DNA from: Prevotella sp. UBA6429
Lineage (GTDB): Bacteria; Bacteroidota; Bacteroidia; Bacteroidales; Bacteroidaceae
Reading direction: 5' to 3'
Assembly: GCA_002437285.1 (NCBI GenBank)
Contig: DJOV01000009.1
Coordinates: 1-10,184 of the forward strand
DNA: 10,184 bases
Below the pieces are notes generated by a model. It saw only the letters and a list, made by a program, of their open reading frames with translations, made no database searches and was not told the DNA's origin. Shown piece after piece: positions 1 through 5,891 of this stretch. Position 1 is the first letter of the stretch; every line of letters starts with the position of its first letter. The position numbers and the translations under genes were made by a program.

Positions 1-24
1 GTTCGAATCCCTAAGGACGCACCA
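1..24 (+). tRNA. tRNA 3' end (partial, isotype unknown)
   Basis: Only the 3' end of the tRNA is in the window. The T-loop TTCGAAT is at 2-8, the 3' half of the T-stem CCCTA at 9-13, the 3' acceptor strand AGGACGC at 14-20, the discriminator A at 21, and an encoded CCA at 22-24. The first base is the end of the 5' T-stem strand, which should read TAGGG upstream of the window. The anticodon lies outside the window, so the isotype cannot be named. An intrinsic terminator follows four bases later, which supports this being the last gene of its transcript. Confidence 0.88.
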
Positions 25-27
25 CAG

Positions 28-61
28 AAGCCCAAGTTCTTTATGAACTTGGGCTTTTTTT
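28..61 (+). terminator. Intrinsic terminator of the tRNA transcript
   Basis: A perfect 12-bp inverted repeat (28-39 with 45-56) with a 5-nt loop (TTTAT) is followed by a run of T on the plus strand. It sits directly after the tRNA CCA end, so it most likely terminates the tRNA transcript. Confidence 0.9.
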
Positions 62-109
62 ATTTTCCCCTACCCCACTCTTTTCACGAACGCATGTAGA
101 ACTGGTGCG

Positions 110-166
110 CATGGCGGATTGCGTGTGCATGGGCTGATCCCTTTAAGGGGCCTCTTCCGGAATTGG
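110..166. repeat. Dispersed non-coding repeat, copy A
   Basis: This 57-bp stretch resembles 5720-5772, another non-coding region of the window. Both begin with CATGGCG, contain TGCATG and TGA, and end in CCTCTT(C/T)CGGAATTGG. By hand, 125-166 aligns to 5734-5772 with 33 of 39 paired columns identical and two small gaps. This copy contains the perfect palindrome TTCCGGAA and the near-palindrome CCCTTTAAGGG. A 66-codon minus-strand open frame (84-284) covers it, but I see no family signature and regard that frame as chance. The rest of 62-213 shows nothing else recognisable. Confidence 0.5.
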
Positions 167-213
167 GAGTGAATGGTTGGAAGCCCCCAAAAAACATCAA
201 CCCCAAAAAGCAA

Positions 214-270
214 GGTCCCCAAGGAAAATGACTGTTGACACTTGACGTGTAGTCATTTCCCCTGGGGACC
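214..270 (-). terminator. Long hairpin, probable terminator of the M6 protease transcript
   Basis: Two 20-base arms (214-233 and 251-270) are complementary at 18 of 20 positions. The 17-base loop contains a further ACAC/GTGT stem (238-241 with 247-250). In minus-strand RNA both non-matching positions become G-U wobbles, so the 20-bp stem is fully paired. In plus-strand RNA they would be A-C mismatches. The hairpin starts 24 bp after the stop codon of the M6 protease gene and is followed on the minus strand by TTGCTTTTTGG, a modest T-rich tail. The strand bias of the pairing and the position favour a terminator or 3' stabiliser for that transcript. The stem is longer than most terminators, so a repeat origin is possible. 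Confidence 0.6.
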
Positions 271-293
271 CCGTAGCTGTGCAAGCAATCCGC

Positions 294-1922
294 TTATCTC
301 ACCACAAACTTCTTGCCACCGCGCACGTAGACACCCGGCTTGAGGTTTCTGGCACTCGTGCCCACAGGTTGCCCGCCGAGCGAGTGGATCATGCTGTCGG
401 CCACAGGCACGTCGCCCTTGACCTCGCGTATGCCCGTGGCGTATCCGTTGATGAAGTCGAAGGTCACGACCCCGTCAGTCTCCCGGATGTGTGCCAATGC
501 CTTGTCCACCTTATGACAGTCGGCATTGATGGCCGAGGGAGGCTGCGTGCCTGCATACCAGCAGAAGTTGGGTATGTCCACGTTGTCATTGAGCGCCGTC
601 ACCTGGCTGGTGCCCGGATAGGTGTCGCCCTTCATGCTCCGCTGGTAGACGACGAGGCTGGTCTGCGTGTACGACGAGAGGCAGGCGCTGTCGGCCGGCA
701 CCACGGCCATGCCCGGCCTACCCGGCTTGTTGTTGAGGCGCGTATTCATGTAGATGACGTTGTTGCCCACCTCATTGACGTGGTAGACGAGCAGTCCGTG
801 TCCGGGCAGCGACTTGTTCCAGCCCTCCTTCTGGATGTTCTCCAGCAGGAAGTATTCCAGTGGCTCCTCGTCGTTCTGTATCTTGTAGACCACGCCCCCG
901 TTTGCAGTCGTCTTGTCCATGGTCAGACCTGTCTCGGTCGACGTGAGCGTCACTATGCTGACGGGCCAGTCCATCTGCTCCTTCTCCCATGCCGTGTAGG
1001 CCGTGGGTCGGTAGCCGTTGTAGACATATTCGCCACCGTCCATGAGGTCCCAGTACTCCATCTCCTGGTTGTCCACCTGTGCCGCCTTGACGGTCGGGTA
1101 GATGTCGGGTAGTCCCATGGCGTGTGAGAACTCATGGCAGCTAACCCCCACACCCGTGATCATCCAGTTGGGGTTGTCATCGCTCACGATGAAGGGCGAC
1201 AGCTCGCCCGCCATGCTGTACCAGTTGAGCTTCATCCCCTTGAACGAGCCATCGGCCGCTCCGGTCTTGGCCCACACGGTGTTGGCCCCTCCGCCGTTGT
1301 TCTGTCCCAGGCCCGCGTAGATGATGTAGACGCAGTCGATGAGCCCGTCACCATCGTTGTCATAGATGGAGGCGTCAGCCACCGAGTCGGTAAGAAGGGC
1401 GAGGGCATCGTTGACCAGCTCACGCGACTTCTCGCCAGCCGACGAGCTCTCAGGGCTGGCGCCATAGTAAGCCATGACCTGGGGCAAGGTGACAGGTCCG
1501 TAGACATCAAACTGGGGCGTGAACGCACCGCCGCTCATGTCGCAGAAGTATTGCCTGACGCTGCTATGGTTGCGATGGTTGCCGTTGCCAAGGTCATCAA
1601 GGTCGCCCTGACGGTTAAAAAACTGGTCGAAGGCCCTCTTGGGCTGGTTGACCGTGATGGCCGAGTCGGCGAAGTTGACCAGGACGGTCAGGATGCGTGG
1701 CGATCCCTTGTGGGCCATGTATCCGGGAGTGGGCTTGCCCAGCACCCTGTGGCTGCCGGGCGCGGTGCCTGTCGGCTGGTGGCGTCCGAAGAGGGGCGTG
1801 CCGTCGTGGCTGTCGAAGATGGGAGGCTCCATCTGGTGTCCCCAACGGTCGGTCACCGTGTGTTGTGACCATGCGCAGGTGCTGGCCATGCACAAGGCCG
1901 CGGCGAGGAAGAGTTTCTTCAT
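294..1922 (-). CDS. Secreted M6-family metalloprotease (immune inhibitor A-like)
   Basis: A 542-residue exported zinc endopeptidase. The N-terminus (residues 1-20, lysines then a hydrophobic core, ending near CAWSQ) is a signal peptide. The zinc motif HEFSHAMGLPD is at 263-273, with ligands His263 and His267, catalytic Glu264, and Gly270/Asp273 as expected for the HExxHxxGxxD class. Residues 188-204 (DNDGDG... then VYIIYAG) and WDLMDGG at 291-297 are typical of M6 peptidases. The last ~45 residues (…SLGGQPVG…LKPGVYVRGGKKFVVR) resemble the short C-terminal tail of many Prevotella exported proteins, related in look to type IX sorting domains, though no type IX secretion genes are visible here. 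The start at 1922 gives a complete signal peptide and lies 12 bp after the stop of the EFR1-type gene, so the two are probably co-transcribed. Four D-S-[AVM] triplets (at 86, 179, 411 and 509) match the Bacteroidales O-glycosylation consensus. The natural substrate is unknown. Confidence 0.92.
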   Translation of the reverse strand: MKKLFLAAALCMASTCAWSQHTVTDRWGHQMEPPIFDSHDGTPLFGRHQPTGTAPGSHRVLGKPTPGYMAHKGSPRILTVLVNFADSAITVNQPKRAFDQFFNRQGDLDDLGNGNHRNHSSVRQYFCDMSGGAFTPQFDVYGPVTLPQVMAYYGASPESSSAGEKSRELVNDALALLTDSVADASIYDNDGDGLIDCVYIIYAGLGQNNGGGANTVWAKTGAADGSFKGMKLNWYSMAGELSPFIVSDDNPNWMITGVGVSCHEFSHAMGLPDIYPTVKAAQVDNQEMEYWDLMDGGEYVYNGYRPTAYTAWEKEQMDWPVSIVTLTSTETGLTMDKTTANGGVVYKIQNDEEPLEYFLLENIQKEGWNKSLPGHGLLVYHVNEVGNNVIYMNTRLNNKPGRPGMAVVPADSACLSSYTQTSLVVYQRSMKGDTYPGTSQVTALNDNVDIPNFCWYAGTQPPSAINADCHKVDKALAHIRETDGVVTFDFINGYATGIREVKGDVPVADSMIHSLGGQPVGTSARNLKPGVYVRGGKKFVVR

Positions 1923-1934
1923 GCTATAGAATTG

Positions 1935-2726
1935 TTATGATTTGTTGGTTGTCTTGTGGTGGTCGAAGTAGTATTGTCCCTTGTGCTGCGTGCGCCTGCC
2001 GTACTCGATGGCGTGGTGTGGGCAGTGGTGGTAGCACGTGAAGCAGGTGAGGCACGACCCGTCGTGTCGCCACTGAGGCTTCTGTCCGCTGCCGCCCACG
2101 ATGTCGCCCACGGGGCACACGCTGGCGCAGAGGCCGCAGGCCACACAGCGGTCGCTGTTGAGGTGGAAGGGCTTGTCGGTAATGAGGTGGCGAGTGAAGA
2201 ACGCGCCGAGCATCCGTGAGTTGATGCGCGGCCAGCGCCCCCTGTCGAGATGGCGTTCTCCTCGTGCGCGGCTGATGATGAGGGGCGTGTAGGCGCGCAA
2301 GCGTTCAGCCGCTTCCCGCTTCTTGGCTTGCTCCCTATCGTCTGTGTCCACATCCATGAAGGGCAAGCCCACGTATGACTCGGGCATGATGAGCGAGAAC
2401 GCGGCGTCGAGGCCTATGCCCACCCGCCTCAAGTCCTTCTCCAGGATCTGGATGGTCTCGCCAATGTTGTCGCCCGCCGTGCAGAGGGCGTAGGTGTAGT
2501 GGCCCTCGGACTGCAAGCGAAGGCGCGAGATGAACTTCCTGACCAGCAGGGGCGGCCTCCAGCCATGCACGGGAAAGCAGAAGCCGATGCGCTCGCCCTC
2601 GGCCAGCGCGGCCTCGAACATGCCCGACGGGTGGTCGGGCATGTAGACCAGCCGTTCGCCGGTGGCCTGGCTGAGTTGCTGCGCAGCCCAGCGCGTGTTG
2701 CCTGTGCCTGAGAAATAAAAAATCAT
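1935..2726 (-). CDS. EFR1-type flavodoxin/4Fe-4S ferredoxin fusion protein
   Basis: A 263-residue cytoplasmic redox protein. The N-terminus begins with a flavodoxin-like strand and an FMN phosphate-binding loop, FSGTGNT at 5-11. The C-terminal third carries two 4Fe-4S clusters with Cys at 194, 197, 200, 204 and at 225, 228, 231, 235 (CVACGLC…CP and CLTCFTC…CP). This architecture matches the EFR1 family, predicted electron carriers whose partners are mostly undefined. The start at 2726 is set by the flavodoxin strand beginning at residue 2 and by promoter boxes just upstream. It is the first gene of an apparent two-gene operon with the M6 protease. No obvious electron donor or acceptor enzyme is encoded nearby, so its reaction cannot be stated. 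Confidence 0.9.
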   Translation of the reverse strand: MIFYFSGTGNTRWAAQQLSQATGERLVYMPDHPSGMFEAALAEGERIGFCFPVHGWRPPLLVRKFISRLRLQSEGHYTYALCTAGDNIGETIQILEKDLRRVGIGLDAAFSLIMPESYVGLPFMDVDTDDREQAKKREAAERLRAYTPLIISRARGERHLDRGRWPRINSRMLGAFFTRHLITDKPFHLNSDRCVACGLCASVCPVGDIVGGSGQKPQWRHDGSCLTCFTCYHHCPHHAIEYGRRTQHKGQYYFDHHKTTNKS

Positions 2727-2731
2727 GCTTA

Positions 2732-2753
2732 CAAAATTATGATTGCAAAATTA
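2732..2753 (-). promoter_or_regulatory. Tandem TAATTTTG -7 boxes ahead of the EFR1-type gene
   Basis: Two identical TAATTTTG boxes on the minus strand (2732-2739 and 2746-2753) fit the Bacteroidetes -7 consensus TAnnTTTG and are spaced 14 bp apart. The distal box would place the transcription start about a dozen bases before the ATG at 2726. The proximal box would start almost on the ATG. Neither has a clear TTTG -33 element at the right distance. They follow directly after the upstream operon's terminator, which supports a real promoter here. Confidence 0.55.
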
Positions 2754-2755
2754 TG

Positions 2756-2820
2756 AAAAAAATGGCACATAATCATGCTGGCCAATCAACAAATCACGTC
2801 TTTCCAGTGAGTTATGTGCC
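2756..2820 (-). terminator. Intrinsic terminator overlapping the TPR gene stop codon
   Basis: In minus-strand RNA the last bases of the TPR gene, GGCACATAA (2820-2812, including the UAA stop), pair perfectly with UUAUGUGCC (2772-2764). The stem continues inward with UCA/UGA (2808-2810 with 2773-2775) and CUGG/CCAG (2804-2807 with 2778-2781) around a 22-nt loop. A run of seven T (2762-2756) follows one base after the stem. It ends the glucosaminidase-M64-TPR operon and insulates it from the promoter of the next operon. Confidence 0.85.
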
Positions 2821-3417
2821 TTTTCCGTTTATTTTATCGCAACAACCCTGTATCATGTTGCGTATTTGCGCAATGCGCGATTTCCTGTCGGGAGTGAATC
2901 GGGTATAGTAGTAAAAGGCGCTCTGCAGGTTGTCGAGCGCATCGATCCATTCCTCGCGGAACGTGCAAATGACCCCTATCTTGTAGTAGGCGTCTCCCTT
3001 CTCGTTATCGTGGCAGAGGGTGAGCATCATCCGGTAGTTGTCAAGCGCCCGGTCGTATTGTTGCAGGTTGAACAGGCTCTCGGCGTTGGCGAAACAGTAG
3101 AACGACCGCTCCTGAGGCGCAAACTTAGTGAGCTTTGGCATAGCCTTGTCAAGACACTCGTTGGCGTGCTTGTAGTCCCATTCGTAGTAATAGCACACGC
3201 CCAGGTAAGCTTGGAACCTCGGGTTGAGTTTGTAGCGGCCGTCGAGGTCGCGCAGGATGAGCATCGCCTCGTGGTACTTGCCGTTCTGGAAATAGTCAAT
3301 GGCCATGCCCAGGCGTTCCTTGTCCGGCACTTGCTCCCCTGCCCTGGCAGTTCCCGGGAGGAGCGCCGCCAGCAGGCAGAGGACGGCAAGGGCACACGAC
3401 AGGGCGCGACTCATCAT
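2812..3417 (-). CDS. Exported tetratricopeptide-repeat (TPR) protein
   Basis: About 200 residues with helical repeats of TPR type, for example the segments beginning MAIDYFQNGKYHEAM, AYLGVCYYYEWDYKHAN, CFANAESLFNLQQYDRALDNY and AYYKIGVICTFREEWIDALDN. These show the usual small, aromatic and Ala/Gly pattern. The open frame extends to 3468, but the first 17 residues there lie in the preceding gene and lack a signal. Starting at one of the two adjacent ATGs (3417 or 3414) gives a clean signal peptide, MMSRALSC… to …GTARA. The ATG at 3417 overlaps the TGA of the M64 peptidase gene (ATGA) and the ATG at 3414 shares one base with it, so translational coupling is likely either way. TPR proteins scaffold or bind partner proteins. 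The partner is unknown, but the two upstream exported enzymes are the obvious candidates. The stop codon forms part of the terminator stem. Confidence 0.85.
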   Translation of the reverse strand: MMSRALSCALAVLCLLAALLPGTARAGEQVPDKERLGMAIDYFQNGKYHEAMLILRDLDGRYKLNPRFQAYLGVCYYYEWDYKHANECLDKAMPKLTKFAPQERSFYCFANAESLFNLQQYDRALDNYRMMLTLCHDNEKGDAYYKIGVICTFREEWIDALDNLQSAFYYYTRFTPDRKSRIAQIRNMIQGCCDKINGKGT

Positions 3418-4655
3418 TCCGTGTAGAAGTTGATGAGGTCGCGGAGCGCCTTCTGGCAGGCGGGGCAAAACTCAGGATTCTGGTTGGTGCGCATGCGGCA
3501 GTCTTCACAGGCGCGGTAGACACCCTTCATCTTATAGCCGGCGCCTTCGTGCAGGCCCACGCCCGGCACCTTGCCGATCATCTTCTCCCACTTGCCCTTA
3601 AAGTCGACCTTCGTCGTGATGTTCTTCTCCCAGGGCTCCACGTCGAGCGGATACATGTTGACCTCCTCGGTCTCATAGGCATACTCATCGGCCAGTCCGG
3701 CGAAGCTGTGCCCGAACTCGTGTACGACGACGGGCTTCGACCACTTGTTGTGCATAGTCGAGAGGATGTAGGAGTTGAGGATGCCGCCTCCACCGTATCG
3801 GTCGGAGTTGACCAGCACGAGGATGTGTTCATAGGGTGTGCCCGCCAGCAAGTCGTGCATGTCCTTGAGGTGTGAGGTAGTGAGGTAGCGCTCGCTGTAG
3901 TTGGTGTCCCAATGGGAATGCAGGGCGGTGTTTTTCCAGATGCCCTTTCGCGGCTCGCTGGCACCACTCTCCTTCGAGGGCGACTTCACGGCCACGATGC
4001 CGAATCGGTTTCTCATGCTCTTGAAGGGCTCGTGGGAGAACAGGGCCTCCATGGCCGTTCGGGCGTCCTGGATGAAGGTAGCCATCTCCTCCGGGCGGTA
4101 GCCCTCTGCGAGGTAGGCCAGGCGTATGCAGTTGTTGGTGTCCTTCGGCTGTTGCAGAACCTCGTAGGGCGTGACGTTGCGATAGCCCATCGGGCGGATG
4201 AGGATGTCGGTGGGCACCACCTGGTGGGTGAGCGACGAGCTCACCTGGCGTCGGTTGTTGCGCAGGTCGAGCGTGATGTCGACCGTGTCCTTGGGCATGG
4301 GCACCAGGAAGACGTTTTCAAACGACTTCTCCGTCCTGAGCGCCTCGGGCTCCTCCTGCCACTCCTGGAACAAGGTGGAAAAGGAGTTGCGGTAGATGAC
4401 CCGCTGGGTCTTGTGGTCACGCACGGTGATCTGCCCGTTGCCCTCCACGGGCACGTCGGCCAGCCGCTTACGCTTGCCATACCAGCGTGGCTCCACGCAG
4501 AGCTCGTCTACTGCGATGTGCTGGGTGTCGTGGGTACCCGAGAAGATGTAGTCGATGCGAAGGGTCTTGTCCTGGAAATACTGGTTGAAATCTTGCGCGG
4601 TAGCGCTGACGCACCCCAGCAGGGCCAAGGCCAATGTTAAGAATGTTTTCTTCAT
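3414..4655 (-). CDS. Exported M64-family metallopeptidase (IgA peptidase M64 type)
   Basis: A 413-residue zinc metallopeptidase with the two-domain layout of the family: signal peptide (1-20), an N-terminal beta-rich domain (about 22-150, like the M64 N-terminal domain) and the catalytic domain (about 172-413). The active site is VHEFGHSFAGLADEY at 311-325, with His312, Glu313, His316 and the downstream Asp323-Glu324. Near the end, four cysteines in two CxxC pairs (383/386 and 397/400) surround CRMRTNQNPEFCPAC, a segment typical of M64 proteins. Cys15 sits in LLGC, an imperfect lipobox, so lipoprotein anchoring is possible; cleavage after ATA is the alternative. The family is named for a Clostridium IgA protease, but IgA cleavage cannot be inferred for this protein. 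It lies 12 bp after the glucosaminidase gene and overlaps the TPR gene, so it is the middle gene of an operon. One O-glycosylation-like triplet (D123-T-V) is present. Confidence 0.92.
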   Translation of the reverse strand: MKKTFLTLALALLGCVSATAQDFNQYFQDKTLRIDYIFSGTHDTQHIAVDELCVEPRWYGKRKRLADVPVEGNGQITVRDHKTQRVIYRNSFSTLFQEWQEEPEALRTEKSFENVFLVPMPKDTVDITLDLRNNRRQVSSSLTHQVVPTDILIRPMGYRNVTPYEVLQQPKDTNNCIRLAYLAEGYRPEEMATFIQDARTAMEALFSHEPFKSMRNRFGIVAVKSPSKESGASEPRKGIWKNTALHSHWDTNYSERYLTTSHLKDMHDLLAGTPYEHILVLVNSDRYGGGGILNSYILSTMHNKWSKPVVVHEFGHSFAGLADEYAYETEEVNMYPLDVEPWEKNITTKVDFKGKWEKMIGKVPGVGLHEGAGYKMKGVYRACEDCRMRTNQNPEFCPACQKALRDLINFYTE

Positions 4656-4667
4656 GATATGTGTTGT

Positions 4668-5594
4668 TTAGTATACTCGCAGCACGTCGCCCACCTTGAT
4701 CTGGTAGTCGGGCTTGAGATGGTTTTTCTTGTAGAGGCTCTTCAGTCTGATACCGTAGTATTGCGAGATCATGTACATGCTTTCGCCAGCCTTCACCACG
4801 TGCGGCCGCTTCTTGTAGTCCTTGGGGGCGCTGCGGCGTTTCTTCTTGAGGAAGACGATCTCACCCGCGTGCAGCACGTCCTTGCGGTTGCGCTCGTTGT
4901 AGCGCGCCAGTTTGCGGTAGCTCAAGCCCGTCTCCAGGCCGATGGCCTTGAACGTGTCGCCCTCACGGGCCACGATGTAATAGTTCTTGTTGAAGGTGTG
5001 GATGGGGTGGAGCCCGGCATCGGCGTCGGCGGGACGGTCGTTGCCCGACCGCTCAGCCATGAACTTGTCGTAGTTGCGCGCCTTGTCATACTGGTTGAGC
5101 TTATAGAGCTCAATGAGGTCGATGAGCCGCTTGGCGTAGTGGGGGTTGGTGGCGTATCCGCATGCCTTCAGGCCGTTGGCCCAGCCGCGGTAGTCGGTCT
5201 GGTCGAGCAGGAACAAGCGGGCGTAACGGGCGTTCTTAGCCAGGAACTTGCTGTGGTCCTCAAAACTCTCCCTCGCGTTGCCGTAGACGCGGAAACACTC
5301 GCCCACGGCATCATCGTCCTTGCTCATCGAAGGGCCTGTCCAGCCATGGCACTTGATACCGAAGTGGTTGTTGCCTTGTGTGGAGAGGACGCTCCTTCCG
5401 GCGCCACTCTCAAAGAGGCCTTGAGCCAAGGTGATGCTGGCGGGTATGTGGTACTTGAGCATCTCCTCGATGGCGAGATCCTTGTATTGGTCGATGTATG
5501 TCTGGTAGAGTTGGTTCCACTTCATTTGCGCTTGGGCCGTGGCCGTGGCGCAAAAGATGAGGAGGCAGCTTAATAATGGTCTGATACGGGGCAT
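4668..5594 (-). CDS. Exported GH73-type N-acetylglucosaminidase with two LysM domains
   Basis: A 308-residue peptidoglycan hydrolase. Residues 1-21 are a signal peptide. The glucosaminidase domain (about 30-170) includes ITLAQGLFESGAGRS at 54-68, where Glu62 is the expected general acid, then NNHFGIKC (75-82) and FRVYGNARESFEDHSKFL (101-118), which are hallmarks of the family. Two LysM peptidoglycan-binding modules follow: about 206-249 (YYIVAREGDTFKAIG…) and about 265-308 (HVVKAGESMYMISQYYG… to the C-terminus). The linker between the enzyme and the first LysM (171-200) is charged and proline-poor. It likely cuts the GlcNAc-MurNAc bond in the periplasm during wall remodelling. It is the first gene of the operon with the M64 peptidase and TPR genes, with a -7 box 28 bp upstream. 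The start at 5594 is preceded only by AT-rich sequence, normal for this phylum. Confidence 0.93.
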   Translation of the reverse strand: MPRIRPLLSCLLIFCATATAQAQMKWNQLYQTYIDQYKDLAIEEMLKYHIPASITLAQGLFESGAGRSVLSTQGNNHFGIKCHGWTGPSMSKDDDAVGECFRVYGNARESFEDHSKFLAKNARYARLFLLDQTDYRGWANGLKACGYATNPHYAKRLIDLIELYKLNQYDKARNYDKFMAERSGNDRPADADAGLHPIHTFNKNYYIVAREGDTFKAIGLETGLSYRKLARYNERNRKDVLHAGEIVFLKKKRRSAPKDYKKRPHVVKAGESMYMISQYYGIRLKSLYKKNHLKPDYQIKVGDVLRVY

Positions 5595-5622
5595 GTGGAT
5601 AATTAAAACTTTACATTCTTTG

Positions 5623-5630
5623 CAAAGTTA
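5623..5630 (-). promoter_or_regulatory. Predicted -7 box of the glucosaminidase operon
   Basis: TAACTTTG on the minus strand matches the Bacteroidetes -7 consensus TAnnTTTG, 28 bp before the ATG at 5594. The position of the -33 element falls in the bidirectional terminator hairpin and shows only a weak match (TGTT). It is the only good candidate for this operon. Confidence 0.6.
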
Positions 5631-5632
5631 AT

Positions 5633-5669
5633 AAAAAAAGCCTATAGAACAGGGCTATAGGCTTTTTTT
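5633..5669. terminator. Bidirectional intrinsic terminator
   Basis: A perfect 15-bp inverted repeat (5633-5647 with 5655-5669) with a 7-nt loop has seven A on the left and seven T on the right, so it can terminate transcription from either side. On the minus strand it lies about 220 bp after the fcl stop and just before the glucosaminidase promoter, so it probably ends the manC-gmd-fcl transcript. No plus-strand gene that it would serve is visible. Confidence 0.88.
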
Positions 5670-5891
5670 AACCTTTTCGTTAAGACAAATGAGCAGCGCG
5701 AAGCTTGCTTCAGCGCTATCATGGCGAGAAAAGGTGCATGCAGTGAACCTTTGGGACCTCTTTCGGAATTGGTCTCGTCACTCCAAGATCCGGAAGAGCC
5801 GTATTTTTTATAGGCAAGATTTGTTAGTTACAAGATTACAGGCTACATTAAGGTGGTTGCGATGTGCGCAGGTGGCTGACACGCGGTCCGC
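5670..5891. other. Non-coding, hairpin-rich region after fcl
   Basis: No gene is supported between the fcl stop and the terminator. The stretch looks more AT-rich than its neighbours. It holds several inverted repeats: ACCTTTTC/GAAAAGGT (5671-5678 with 5728-5735) enclosing AGCGC-GAAGC/GCTTC-A-GCGCT (5695-5717), the palindrome TGCATGCA (5735-5742), and a 15/16-base imperfect pair (5758-5772 with 5783-5798). A plus-strand open frame from 5689 runs through it into antisense of fcl and has no protein family signature. The region would be the structured 3' untranslated part of the fucose operon transcript, or the remains of a repeat. From about 5800 to 5891 I see nothing recognisable. Confidence 0.55.
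5720..5772. repeat. Dispersed non-coding repeat, copy B
   Basis: This stretch resembles 110-166: it shares CATGGCG, TGCATG, TGA and the ending CCTCTTTCGGAATTGG in the same order. Its last 15 bases are also repeated in inverted, imperfect form at 5783-5798, giving a hairpin that copy A lacks. Confidence 0.5.

Noticed and set aside
84..284. 66-codon minus-strand open frame in the tRNA-protease spacer
   Set aside because: It covers the dispersed repeat and runs through the long hairpin, has no family resemblance and no promoter. It is better explained as non-coding sequence.
279..1868. Plus-strand open frames of 277 and 244 codons
   Set aside because: Both are antisense to the M6 protease gene, which has a signal peptide and zinc motif.
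3418..3468. Upstream ATG at 3468 for the TPR protein
   Set aside because: It would add 17 non-signal residues inside the M64 gene and bury the signal peptide. The ATGs at 3417/3414, overlapping the M64 stop, fit better.
4659..5573. 304-codon plus-strand open frame
   Set aside because: It lies wholly antisense to the glucosaminidase gene, which has clear GH73 and LysM motifs. The frame has no recognisable domain and a composition expected from high-GC antisense sequence.
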